This document shows, piece after piece, positions 1 to 6,789 of a DNA stretch of 64,000 nt; the first letter of the stretch is position 1, and every line of letters begins with the position of its first letter. A program made the position numbers and the translations under genes. The stretch spans positions 22,092 through 86,091 of the forward strand of contig CAZWTD010000001.1 of assembly GCA_964637345.1 (NCBI GenBank), written 5' to 3'. The notes under the pieces are model-generated. The model did not search any database and had not been told where the DNA came from. It saw only the letters and a list, made by a program, of their open reading frames with translations. The stretch is from CAZWTD01 sp964637345 (GTDB lineage Bacteria > Patescibacteriota > Patescibacteriia > HK-STAS-PATE-3).

Positions 1-479
1 GCTTCACCGGCTTCGGCCAGAGTGTGCAGCTCATCGATGAAGAGAATAATTGAGCGCTCCCCCCGGATGATTTCGTCGGTGAGTAGTTTTAAGCGCTTCT
101 CGAATTCTCCACGAAATTTTGTCCCGGCGACCAGGCCGGCGAGATCGAGCGCGAGCAGTCGCTTCCCACGGAGGAGCGTCGGGACGCGGTTTGAGGCAAT
201 CTCGTTAGCCAGCTCTTCGACAATTGCTGTTTTTCCAACCCCAGAGTTGCCGATGAGAACCGGGTTGTTTTTCGTTCGTCGAGAGAGGATTTGGATCACT
301 CGGCGAATCTCGTGGCCGCGACCGATAACAGGATCAAGCTCTCCCTTTCGGGCGAGCGCGGTCAGATCCTTCGCGTATAAATCCAAAGTTACCGTCCGAT
401 CCTGTTGGCGTTGGCTAACGACGTAGAGGATGATGGCGATGCCGACAAAAACAGCGGCGGCGTAAAGATAGCTATCCAT
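1..479 (-). CDS. Membrane-anchored Clp/Hsp100 AAA+ ATPase (5' part)
   Basis: Reading the minus strand from the ATG at 479 gives an open frame that runs off the window edge (about 159 residues visible). Residues about 5-22 form one hydrophobic helix. The ClpA/ClpC-type first ATPase module follows almost at once: DPVIGRGHEI near residue 49, Walker A GNSGVGKT near 77, pore-region residues GTKFRGEFEKR near 119, and Walker B IILFIDELHT near 144. The family unfolds proteins for a Clp protease or for disaggregation. The usual globular Clp N-domain is missing and a transmembrane anchor takes its place, so the ATPase probably sits on the inner face of the membrane. It is the third gene of an operon with a CorA-like transporter and a small membrane protein. 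No clear ribosome site precedes the ATG. The protease-binding loop and second ATPase domain would lie outside the window. Confidence 0.88.
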   Translation of the reverse strand, partial: MDSYLYAAAVFVGIAIILYVVSQRQQDRTVTLDLYAKDLTALARKGELDPVIGRGHEIRRVIQILSRRTKNNPVLIGNSGVGKTAIVEELANEIASNRVPTLLRGKRLLALDLAGLVAGTKFRGEFEKRLKLLTDEIIRGERSIILFIDELHTLAEAGE

Positions 480-506
480 GTTGTCTGTTTGTTTGAGGCC
501 GCAGAA

Positions 507-743
507 TTATTCTGCAGCGGGAATTTCGAAGGTGTGGTCGACGCCGAGAACTTCACTCGTTGACGGCGTGCCAGTTTGCGTGGGGAGGGGAGACTGATCA
601 TTCTCGGTCCACGTCAGGAAGGCGGCGAATCCGGCCGATGCTACGACAACTAGCCCAATGGCGACGACAAAGCTCAAGGCTATTTTTTGCGTGAGACTGA
701 CAACAGATTTCGTTTCGGTTTTGACGATGGGAGTCTGTGCCAT
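507..743 (-). CDS. Small single-pass membrane protein
   Basis: This 78-residue protein is not a family I recognise. It has a polar N-terminus, one hydrophobic helix at about residues 21-43 (KIALSFVVAIGLVVVASAGF) and an extracytoplasmic-looking tail rich in Thr, Ser and Pro. It lies 11 nt after the CorA-like gene and 27 nt before the membrane-anchored Clp ATPase, all on the minus strand, so it is probably co-transcribed. It might be an accessory subunit of the membrane Clp ATPase, which is inference from position only. The spacing argues for a real gene, but the short length leaves some doubt. Confidence 0.65.
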   Translation of the reverse strand: MAQTPIVKTETKSVVSLTQKIALSFVVAIGLVVVASAGFAAFLTWTENDQSPLPTQTGTPSTSEVLGVDHTFEIPAAE

Positions 744-754
744 AGGGGTTGAAA

Positions 755-1681
755 TTACGTCCAGCGGATTCGCTTAAAGATGAAGTAGAGTCCGACGCCG
801 AGAATCGCCTCGACAAGGACAATATACCAGAAGCCGAAGTCGAGGTGAAGGAGCGGCTGGCCATCGACTTCAATCGCGAAGAGCGCCGCTACGAGTGTCA
901 TGGCGAAGATGATGACGGAGATTGTCGTATACTTTCGCATGATGACGTTTAGGTTGTGTGAGATGAGCGACTCGTTTGTTGCGTGAAGCGCTTCGACGGT
1001 TTCCTTCGAACTTTCGAGGTGCTCCCAAATTTCCTTGGTCTGTTCGATGAGTTGATTGAATGCAGTCGTTTGCGCGTGCGTCCCAAAGAGCTTTCGGTTT
1101 TCTGCGGCCTCGACAAATTTTCGGAGCGTGTTTCGGTGGGCTTGCATAATCCGGCGGAAGTCGGTGACGTTGCGGCGACTAATGAGAATATCGCCGACCA
1201 TTTCGCGTTCAGCGCCGTTGAAGATTTTTTGTTCAATCGTCCGTAAGTCGCGGCTAATATGGTCGAGCATCGGGTTGCAGGCCGAGAGGAGACGATCGAG
1301 GCAGGCGTAGACGAAGCCGACGCTTCCGTCACTCAGCGCTCGATGTTGGATGCTTTCGTGTTCGCGGAGAAGAGAGGCGAGTTCATTGAAACTTGCGAGC
1401 GAGCCGTCGTGAATTGTTACGACCGCATCTTTCGTAATAATGAAGTCGATTTCCGAAGGAAGAAGCTCTCGGGTAGTCCGGTTATAGACTGGGAAGAGGA
1501 GAACGAGGAAGAGATAGTCCGGAGTCTGGTCAAGTTTCGGACGCTGGCCCGCATTTCGGATGTCCTGGAGGTGGATCGGGTACAAATGAAAACGTTCCCG
1601 AAGATGCTCAAGATCCTCGGGCGTTGGTTGGCTACAATCAGTCCAACGGACTGAATGTCCTTCAATTTCTCGGCAGGCCAT
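755..1681 (-). CDS. CorA-like divalent cation transporter lacking GMN
   Basis: The 308-residue protein has the CorA/MIT layout: a soluble N-terminal domain (EIDFIITKDAVVTIHDG near residue 77), long charged helices in the middle, and two C-terminal membrane helices (about 253-272 and 285-305) with a basic tail. CorA proteins are pentameric Mg2+/Co2+ channels of the inner membrane. The oddity is the loop after the first membrane helix. The family signature there is YGMN, but here the helix runs into ALFAIEVDGQPL with no GMN. Selectivity may therefore differ, or the protein may be an efflux-type (ZntB-like) or non-conducting relative. It heads the operon and has a good promoter 35 nt upstream. 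Confidence 0.85.
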   Translation of the reverse strand: MACREIEGHSVRWTDCSQPTPEDLEHLRERFHLYPIHLQDIRNAGQRPKLDQTPDYLFLVLLFPVYNRTTRELLPSEIDFIITKDAVVTIHDGSLASFNELASLLREHESIQHRALSDGSVGFVYACLDRLLSACNPMLDHISRDLRTIEQKIFNGAEREMVGDILISRRNVTDFRRIMQAHRNTLRKFVEAAENRKLFGTHAQTTAFNQLIEQTKEIWEHLESSKETVEALHATNESLISHNLNVIMRKYTTISVIIFAMTLVAALFAIEVDGQPLLHLDFGFWYIVLVEAILGVGLYFIFKRIRWT

Positions 1682-1715
1682 TTGTTTTTTGATGTTTGTT
1701 TACCTAACAAGATAC

Positions 1716-1744
1716 ATTGTAGCATATCCGGAGGTTTTTTGCAA
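1716..1744 (-). promoter_or_regulatory. Sigma70-type promoter for the CorA-like operon
   Basis: On the minus strand a TTGCAA box (1739-1744) is followed after exactly 17 nt by TACAAT (1716-1721). The -10 is preceded by TGC, which fits an extended -10. Transcription would start near 1709, leaving about 28 nt of A-rich leader before the ATG at 1681. Confidence 0.6.
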
Positions 1745-1814
1745 GTTTTCCTACAAAGGCAGATGAAACGTTATTAAGGAAGCGCGGAGAGGGAGAAAAG
1801 CAGACATAAAGAAA

Positions 1815-1845
1815 GCCGCCCGATCCCTCGAAAGAGATGGGCGGC
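1815..1845 (-). terminator. Rho-independent terminator after lipoprotein pair
   Basis: GCCGCCC (1815-1821) pairs with GGGCGGC (1839-1845), and the interior can add CTC/GAG around a GAAA loop. Read on the minus strand the stem is followed by a T-rich tract (TTTCTTTATG). It sits 38 nt after the stop of the lipoprotein gene at 1883, which fits a terminator for that transcript. The rest of 1682-1882 holds only the corA promoter. Confidence 0.7.
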
Positions 1846-1882
1846 CTAGGGTGCGTGGAGGAGTCGCATGAGAGCGTTCCTC

Positions 1883-2305
1883 CTAAGATTCGATCTTGAC
1901 GCGGTAGTGGCGATAGGTGCCGCTGACGACGATGCCCCAGTGGAACATCGTTGGTGGCATTCCCTGAACTTCCTCGTACGCGAAGTCGCGTTCGCCGCGT
2001 TCCGCCGGGATGAAGAGCGTCTTCTGGCTGATCCGTTCGCCGGTGGCGGACAGATAAACGCTCACTTCATACTTCCCTTCGGACAGATCGGTTGTCCCGA
2101 ACGCGGGCGCGCCGAGTTCGTAGGTCTTCGGATCTCGGTATCCGTCGGTACCCCGGGGCGGAAGCCAACGGATTTCGACGCGCATGGTTGCGTCAGAGTC
2201 GTTGGCGACGACACCGTCCTGACCAAGGAGGTCGGGAGCGGTGATGTTGCAGCCACTCGTGAGAGCGGCCGCGACAACGACGAGAGCGAACAGAATGCGG
2301 TACAT
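1883..2305 (-). CDS. Predicted lipoprotein, second of a tandem pair
   Basis: The 140-residue protein begins with a lipoprotein signal peptide (MYRILFALVVVAAALTSGC, lipobox LTSGC with the lipidated Cys at about 19), so it should be membrane-anchored and face outward. The mature part looks beta-rich and has no family signature I recognise. It aligns with the gene just upstream over EGKYE...(K)xFxPxxGxxxF and a C-terminal hydrophobic GIVV/GVIV stretch, and both proteins have 140 residues, so they are paralogs. An AGGAGGT ribosome site lies 6 nt before the ATG. Only 2 nt separate it from the upstream stop, and a terminator follows. Confidence 0.8.
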   Translation of the reverse strand: MYRILFALVVVAAALTSGCNITAPDLLGQDGVVANDSDATMRVEIRWLPPRGTDGYRDPKTYELGAPAFGTTDLSEGKYEVSVYLSATGERISQKTLFIPAERGERDFAYEEVQGMPPTMFHWGIVVSGTYRHYRVKIES

Positions 2306-2307
2306 GA

Positions 2308-2730
2308 CTACCTCCTGTGCCGACCGACGATCACGCCGGCTGCGTAGTGGTTTCCGTTGAAGATGAAATTGCGTCCCCGGTAGGGAACGAAGAACTTCTT
2401 GGATCCGTATCGACCGCCGGTTTCGGTGGCCGAAATCTTCGCCTCGTACTTGCCCTCGCCGTAGAAGATGAGGGCGGACTCGCCGGGGTGGAGCGTGAGC
2501 TCATCCAGCCAGTCAGTACTATAAGGTCCGATTTTGCGGACCTTGATGGTGACGGTAGCTTGTCGCTTGTCGATGTTGGCGAAGATCACCGGTTGATGAC
2601 CGTGACTCGCCACCTCGATGCCACTCGGCTGCGAGAGCCAGTGGTCGGCGGCCTTCATCGTGGCACAGCCGGTTGAGCCGACCATGCCGATCAAGATCGA
2701 AATGACAATGAACCAGCAAGTCTTTGACAT
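2308..2730 (-). CDS. Predicted lipoprotein, first of a tandem pair
   Basis: I take the ATG at 2730 (MSKTCWFIV...) as the start because it gives a proper lipoprotein signal peptide with lipobox GSTGC. A longer frame back to 3042 would read through the promoter region and add an implausible leader. The mature protein (140 residues in total) resembles the downstream gene: EGKYEAKIS, then KKFFVPYRGRNF and a hydrophobic AAGVIVG end. The role is unknown; lipid anchoring on the outer face of the membrane is the only supported inference. A consensus-like promoter lies 56 nt upstream. Confidence 0.8.
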   Translation of the reverse strand: MSKTCWFIVISILIGMVGSTGCATMKAADHWLSQPSGIEVASHGHQPVIFANIDKRQATVTIKVRKIGPYSTDWLDELTLHPGESALIFYGEGKYEAKISATETGGRYGSKKFFVPYRGRNFIFNGNHYAAGVIVGRHRR

Positions 2731-2785
2731 GGCTGGGCGAGCCCCCTTTCTGAATAGCCCCCAAACTGACGATCGTGAACAGGCC

Positions 2786-2814
2786 ATACTAGCAAAAAAC
2801 GGCAAAAATGTCAA
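2786..2814 (-). promoter_or_regulatory. Consensus promoter for lipoprotein pair
   Basis: On the minus strand, TTGACA (2809-2814) and TAGTAT (2786-2791) are separated by exactly 17 nt. This is a perfect -35 and a near-consensus -10. It points away from the plus-strand promoter at 2844-2872, so the two form a compact divergent promoter region. Confidence 0.75.
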
Positions 2815-2843
2815 TACCTTAGTCGAGGAGCCTTGGGGCTTTG

Positions 2844-2872
2844 TTGAAAACAGGCCAAAATATTGGTATACT
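2844..2872 (+). promoter_or_regulatory. Promoter for the 2887-6050 operon
   Basis: TTGAAA (2844-2849), a 17-nt spacer, then TATACT (2867-2872). The expected start near 2879 leaves only about 8 nt before the ATG at 2887, and no Shine-Dalgarno sequence is visible, so the first gene may be translated from a near-leaderless message. Confidence 0.7.
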
Positions 2873-2886
2873 AGGGCAGTCAAAAT

Positions 2887-3414
2887 ATGGAAAATACTCT
2901 CCCGGGGGCGGAAACAGAAGAACGACGAGAAAACGCAGAACGCAGGCAGCAACCTGAACGGCGGCTTCCTGGTGTTCAGGTTGAGCAAGAGCTGAGCCCC
3001 GAGCGGCTTCGGGAGCGCGAACATGCTCTCGATCTCCGCCAAGAACGCGCCAACGAAAGTCCGGTTCAGGCCCCCGCGCCAGCCTCACCTCAAGCCGATG
3101 CGGTCGTAACCCAAAAAAGCGAAGAACTGAAAGCCGTTGAATCTATTCTCTCCGAACATCTCGATTCGGTTTTCCGCGGCATGACCCCGGATCAGCAACA
3201 GCTTTTTAAGCAGGAAGGTGAAATCACTGCGCAAAAAGTAACGACACTCTTGAGTCAGGTTCACCTTAAGGTCAAAGCAATTACTGACCTTATTCTCCGT
3301 TGGTTGAAGCGCATTCCTGGCGTCAGCCGCTTTTTTCTTGAGCAAGAGACGAAGATTAAAACTGATCAACTGCTTGAGCTGCGACGGCGTAATCGTCCGG
3401 ATCTTGATTCCTAG
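2887..3414 (+). CDS. Charged coiled-coil protein of unknown function
   Basis: The family is not recognised. The first 70 or so of 175 residues are very rich in Glu, Arg, Gln and Pro (low complexity, probably disordered). The remainder is predicted helical, with amphipathic stretches such as LFKQEGEITAQKVTTLLSQV and a basic C-terminal helix (KAITDLILRWLKRIPG) that could lie on the membrane. There is no signal peptide. It starts a few nucleotides after its promoter and ends about 30 nt before the VirD4/HerA-like ATPase, so it may be a partner of that membrane ATPase, which is inference from linkage. Confidence 0.7.
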   Translation: MENTLPGAETEERRENAERRQQPERRLPGVQVEQELSPERLREREHALDLRQERANESPVQAPAPASPQADAVVTQKSEELKAVESILSEHLDSVFRGMTPDQQQLFKQEGEITAQKVTTLLSQVHLKVKAITDLILRWLKRIPGVSRFFLEQETKIKTDQLLELRRRNRPDLDS

Positions 3415-3446
3415 ATGATGAACACCTTTTGTGTTCAGTTGCGCAC

Positions 3447-6050
3447 ATGACTCCTCTCCAACTCAGTTTATCTGATTCCGCGAACCCCCTGAGTAATGTT
3501 GGGGAAATCACCACGTCGTTTTTTGACGTTCCAATCGTTCAACTTGGGCTGACTTTTTTCGGACTCTTCGCCGGCGCATGGCTCGTCCTTACTATTGTTC
3601 GTAGTATCGTTCGCCGACAGGCACGGCTTCCAAACGCTCTTCAGAAAGTTGTTCTTCTTCTTACCGTTCCGAAAGAAGGGGGCGAGGATGCAAAAACAGA
3701 ACGTCAGGATCCGAAAGAACAGTTGGCAGTTGCTGAAACGCTCTACGCAAACCTCGGTGGGATTAAAGCCGAGAAGTACGCGAACGTCATTGTGAATGCC
3801 TGGCACAACTTTCTCTACGGCCGGTCAGATCATTTAGCTTTTGAGATTGTCGCGCAGGACGGTCTCATCAAATTCTATTTAGTTGTTCCGCGCCACCTCC
3901 AGCGCATTGTTGAGCTTCAGGTGCACGCCCAATATCCGAAGGCGCACCTCGAAGAAGTTGCTGACTATAATATCTTTACTCCCCAAGGTTTCGTATTCGG
4001 AAGCCACCTTGGGCTCACGAAGCGAAGCATATTTCCGATTCGAACCTATCGCAAGCTTGATTCGGATCCTTTGAATGCATTAACGAACGTTCTCTCGAAG
4101 CTCGAGTCGGGAGAGGGAGCAGCGATTCAGATTCTCTTGCGTCCAGCTGGACGCGGGTGGCAGCGAGCTGGTCAATCGGTTGCGCACGGAATTCAGGTAG
4201 GAAAGATTCGCGGGAATGCTGCTCACGGGGGTTCGGGCGGAGCAATGGGCGTCGCCAAAGGGATTTTTTCAACAATCAGTTCGAGCGTTGCAAAATCTTC
4301 GAAAGATGAATTGGCCCGCCTCGAGCGGGAAATGTCGCCCCAGTATTTGACGCCGATGCAGCAGGAGTTGGTAAAGGTTCTTGAAGAGAAAGGCTCGAAG
4401 GCGGGCTTTGAAACGAACATTCGACTCGTTGCTTCGGCCTTGAGTCTCGAGCGGTCTCGAATGATTCATGCGAGTATTGTGAATGCATTTTCCCAGTATC
4501 TGGCCCAAGAATCCGGGAATGGCTTTCGTCAGCTTCCGACCTGGTCGAAGTCTCGGCTTATTCATCAGTTTATCTACCGACATTTTGTCGGATCAAAAGC
4601 CGTCTTGCTTAATGCGGAAGAACTGACGAGCATTTATCACGTCCCTTTACCAACAACGGAAACGCCGAACATTCTTTGGCTTGGGGCAAGGAAGGCGCCG
4701 CCCCCGGTGAATATTCCGAAAGCCGGGATTCTTCTTGGGAAGAATATGTTCCGTGGGGTTGAAACGCCGATACGCATAACCCGCGAAGATCGCCGGCGGC
4801 ATATGTATGTCATTGGGATTACCGGAACCGGGAAATCCGTCCTCCTTGAAGAGATGGCGAAGCAGGATATTGAAAATGGCGACGGCGTGTGCGTTGTCGA
4901 TCCTCATGGCGATCTCGTTGAACATATTCTCGCCTGCATTCCGCCGGAGCGGGCGGAGGATGTCGTGCTTTTTGAGCCCGCCGATCTCGAGCGGCCCGTT
5001 GGGCTGAATATGCTTGAGGCAGAGACGCCCGAAGAGGCGGACTTCGCGATTCAGGAAATGATCGCTATTTTCTATAAGCTCTTCCCGCCGGAAATGATCG
5101 GTCCGATGTTCGAACACAATATGCGGAACGTTATGCTTACGCTGAACGCGGACAAAGAGCACCCTGGAACGATTGCGGACATTCCTCGCATGTTCACCGA
5201 TAAAGCATTCCAGCGGTACAAAGTTGCGAAAGTGAGCGATCCCATCGTTCGGGCCTTCTGGGAAAAGGAAATGGCCCAAACGTCAGATTTTCATAAATCG
5301 GAAATGCTCGGCTACCTTATCTCTAAGGTCGGTCGTTTCATTGAGAACGCGATGATGCGCAATATCATCGGGCAGTCGCATTCCGGATTCAACTTTCGAG
5401 AGATTATGGATCAGAAGAAGATCCTGCTCGTGAATTTGTCGAAGGGTCGGACCGGCGAGGTGAATTCCAGCCTTCTCGGTTTAATTATTGTAACGAAGCT
5501 ACAGATGGCGGCCTTAGCGCGCGCGTCACAGCCCGAAGCGCAGCGAAAGGATTTCTATCTCTATATCGACGAGTTTCAGAATTTCATCACCCCGTCAATC
5601 GCTACGATCTTATCCGAGGCTCGGAAGTACCGCTTGTCATTGACCTTAGCGCACCAATACCTTGGGCAGCTCGTTGAGGGCAATGATACGAAGATTCGCG
5701 ACGCCGTCCTCGGAACGGTTGGGACGCTTGCCGCGTTTCGGGTTGGCGTTGAAGACGCGGAGGTATTCGCGAAACAATTTGCGCCAGTCTTCAATGAGTA
5801 TGATGTTATTAATATCGAACGGTATAACGCTTACCTAAAACTGTTGGTCGATAACACCGCGTCTCGCGCCTTTAATATGCAAACACTGCCGCCCCGACCC
5901 GGAAACCCCGAGGTGGCTGCCTCTATTCGGCAACTCTCGAGACTAAAATACGGTCGTTTGCGGGAGGAAATTGAAGAGGAAATACTGGAACGAACCCAGC
6001 TTGGAGCAGCGGCAGCACCCCCGCAGCCGATTGGCGAGCGACTGACCTAG
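3447..6050 (+). CDS. VirD4/HerA-type membrane-anchored ATPase
   Basis: This is an 867-residue protein. A hydrophobic helix near residues 30-53 anchors it, and a long domain without recognisable family motifs follows. The ATPase core has Walker A GITGTGKS at about residue 456 and Walker B FYLYIDEFQNF near 702. The core matches the conjugative coupling/TraG-VirD4 and HerA-FtsK superfamily, hexameric motors that move DNA or protein across membranes. I prefer the ATG at 3447 over a TTG at 3429. No other conjugation genes (VirB components or relaxase) lie nearby, so a complete type IV secretion system is not supported here. Related proteins are widespread in CPR genomes. The C-terminus is a charged helix followed by a short Ala/Pro tail. 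Confidence 0.88.
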   Translation: MTPLQLSLSDSANPLSNVGEITTSFFDVPIVQLGLTFFGLFAGAWLVLTIVRSIVRRQARLPNALQKVVLLLTVPKEGGEDAKTERQDPKEQLAVAETLYANLGGIKAEKYANVIVNAWHNFLYGRSDHLAFEIVAQDGLIKFYLVVPRHLQRIVELQVHAQYPKAHLEEVADYNIFTPQGFVFGSHLGLTKRSIFPIRTYRKLDSDPLNALTNVLSKLESGEGAAIQILLRPAGRGWQRAGQSVAHGIQVGKIRGNAAHGGSGGAMGVAKGIFSTISSSVAKSSKDELARLEREMSPQYLTPMQQELVKVLEEKGSKAGFETNIRLVASALSLERSRMIHASIVNAFSQYLAQESGNGFRQLPTWSKSRLIHQFIYRHFVGSKAVLLNAEELTSIYHVPLPTTETPNILWLGARKAPPPVNIPKAGILLGKNMFRGVETPIRITREDRRRHMYVIGITGTGKSVLLEEMAKQDIENGDGVCVVDPHGDLVEHILACIPPERAEDVVLFEPADLERPVGLNMLEAETPEEADFAIQEMIAIFYKLFPPEMIGPMFEHNMRNVMLTLNADKEHPGTIADIPRMFTDKAFQRYKVAKVSDPIVRAFWEKEMAQTSDFHKSEMLGYLISKVGRFIENAMMRNIIGQSHSGFNFREIMDQKKILLVNLSKGRTGEVNSSLLGLIIVTKLQMAALARASQPEAQRKDFYLYIDEFQNFITPSIATILSEARKYRLSLTLAHQYLGQLVEGNDTKIRDAVLGTVGTLAAFRVGVEDAEVFAKQFAPVFNEYDVINIERYNAYLKLLVDNTASRAFNMQTLPPRPGNPEVAASIRQLSRLKYGRLREEIEEEILERTQLGAAAAPPQPIGERLT

Positions 6051-6065
6051 GCTCGGGAGCTCCGG

Positions 6066-6094
6066 TTGACGAGGCGAGACGGGCCTGCTATGCT
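6066..6094 (+). promoter_or_regulatory. Promoter for the 6127 gene
   Basis: TTGACG (6066-6071), a 17-nt spacer and TATGCT (6089-6094). The expected start lies about 26 nt before the ATG at 6127. Confidence 0.6.
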
Positions 6095-6126
6095 TCTGCC
6101 TGCAAATACGGTCAATATCCACACCA

Positions 6127-6729
6127 ATGTTAAACGAGAACACGTACCACGTCGTCCGTCAGCTCGTCGAAACGGCTGAACAAGCCTTAGCGAAAGCCCG
6201 AGCGCTTCTTGATGATCTCCCTGCGGCTCAGCCGGGTGAGGCGGTTGATGTTGCCGAAAAGGCGAGATTGAGCGGCCGGATGACGCTCGAGGACAATACG
6301 AAGATTATTGAAGGGATCTTTGACGGCCAAAATATGCTTGGTCCGGACGGGAAGCAGTATTCTGTCCCGGCGAACTATGCCTCAAAGTCTAAACTTGTCG
6401 AAGGCGATCGCTTGAAGCTGACGATTATGCCCGACGGATCCTTTATCTATAAGCAAATCGGACCCGTTGATCGCCAGCGGCTCATTGGAACGCTGATGCG
6501 GGACGACACGACGAATGATTACGTGGTGGTCACCTCAGACCGGACTTTCCGAGTTTTACTGGCGAGCGTCACGTATTTTAAAGGTGATGTCGGGGATGAG
6601 GTAGTCGTATTGATCCCGAAGGCAGAGGTCGGGCAGTGGGCTGCAGTGGAAAATATCATCAAAAAAGGGTCAGGCTCTTCCGCAGAAGCCGAAGTCGCGA
6701 TGCTCGACGATCTCGATTCCGTTGCCTAG
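6127..6729 (+). CDS. Conserved hypothetical protein upstream of dnaX
   Basis: A 200-residue soluble protein with no signal peptide or membrane helix. The N-terminal 50 residues are helical and Ala/Leu rich. The middle looks like a small beta-barrel domain (about 70-160) with an OB- or SH3-like rhythm, for example GDRLKLTIMPDGSFIYKQIG. The C-terminus is an acidic, probably flexible tail. I do not know its function. It has its own promoter and sits between the VirD4/HerA-like ATPase and dnaX. The beta-barrel could bind nucleic acid, but no residue proves it. Confidence 0.75.
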   Translation: MLNENTYHVVRQLVETAEQALAKARALLDDLPAAQPGEAVDVAEKARLSGRMTLEDNTKIIEGIFDGQNMLGPDGKQYSVPANYASKSKLVEGDRLKLTIMPDGSFIYKQIGPVDRQRLIGTLMRDDTTNDYVVVTSDRTFRVLLASVTYFKGDVGDEVVVLIPKAEVGQWAAVENIIKKGSGSSAEAEVAMLDDLDSVA

Positions 6730-6739
6730 GGTCGAGGCG

Positions 6740-6768
6740 TTGTCAGTAGACATCCAATTCGCTAGAAT
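6740..6768 (+). promoter_or_regulatory. Promoter for dnaX
   Basis: TTGTCA (6740-6745), a 17-nt spacer and TAGAAT (6763-6768). The start would be near 6775, about 15 nt before the ATG at 6790. Confidence 0.6.
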
Positions 6769-6789
6769 AGGTGAGCTTTTGATTTCCTG

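Noticed and set aside
2308..3042. A longer 244-residue start for the first lipoprotein gene
   Set aside because: The extension crosses two divergent promoters and removes the lipoprotein signal from the N-terminus; the ATG at 2730 gives a proper lipobox.
3447..6050. Evidence of a type IV secretion or conjugation system
   Set aside because: A single coupling-type ATPase without VirB, relaxase or pilin genes nearby is not enough.
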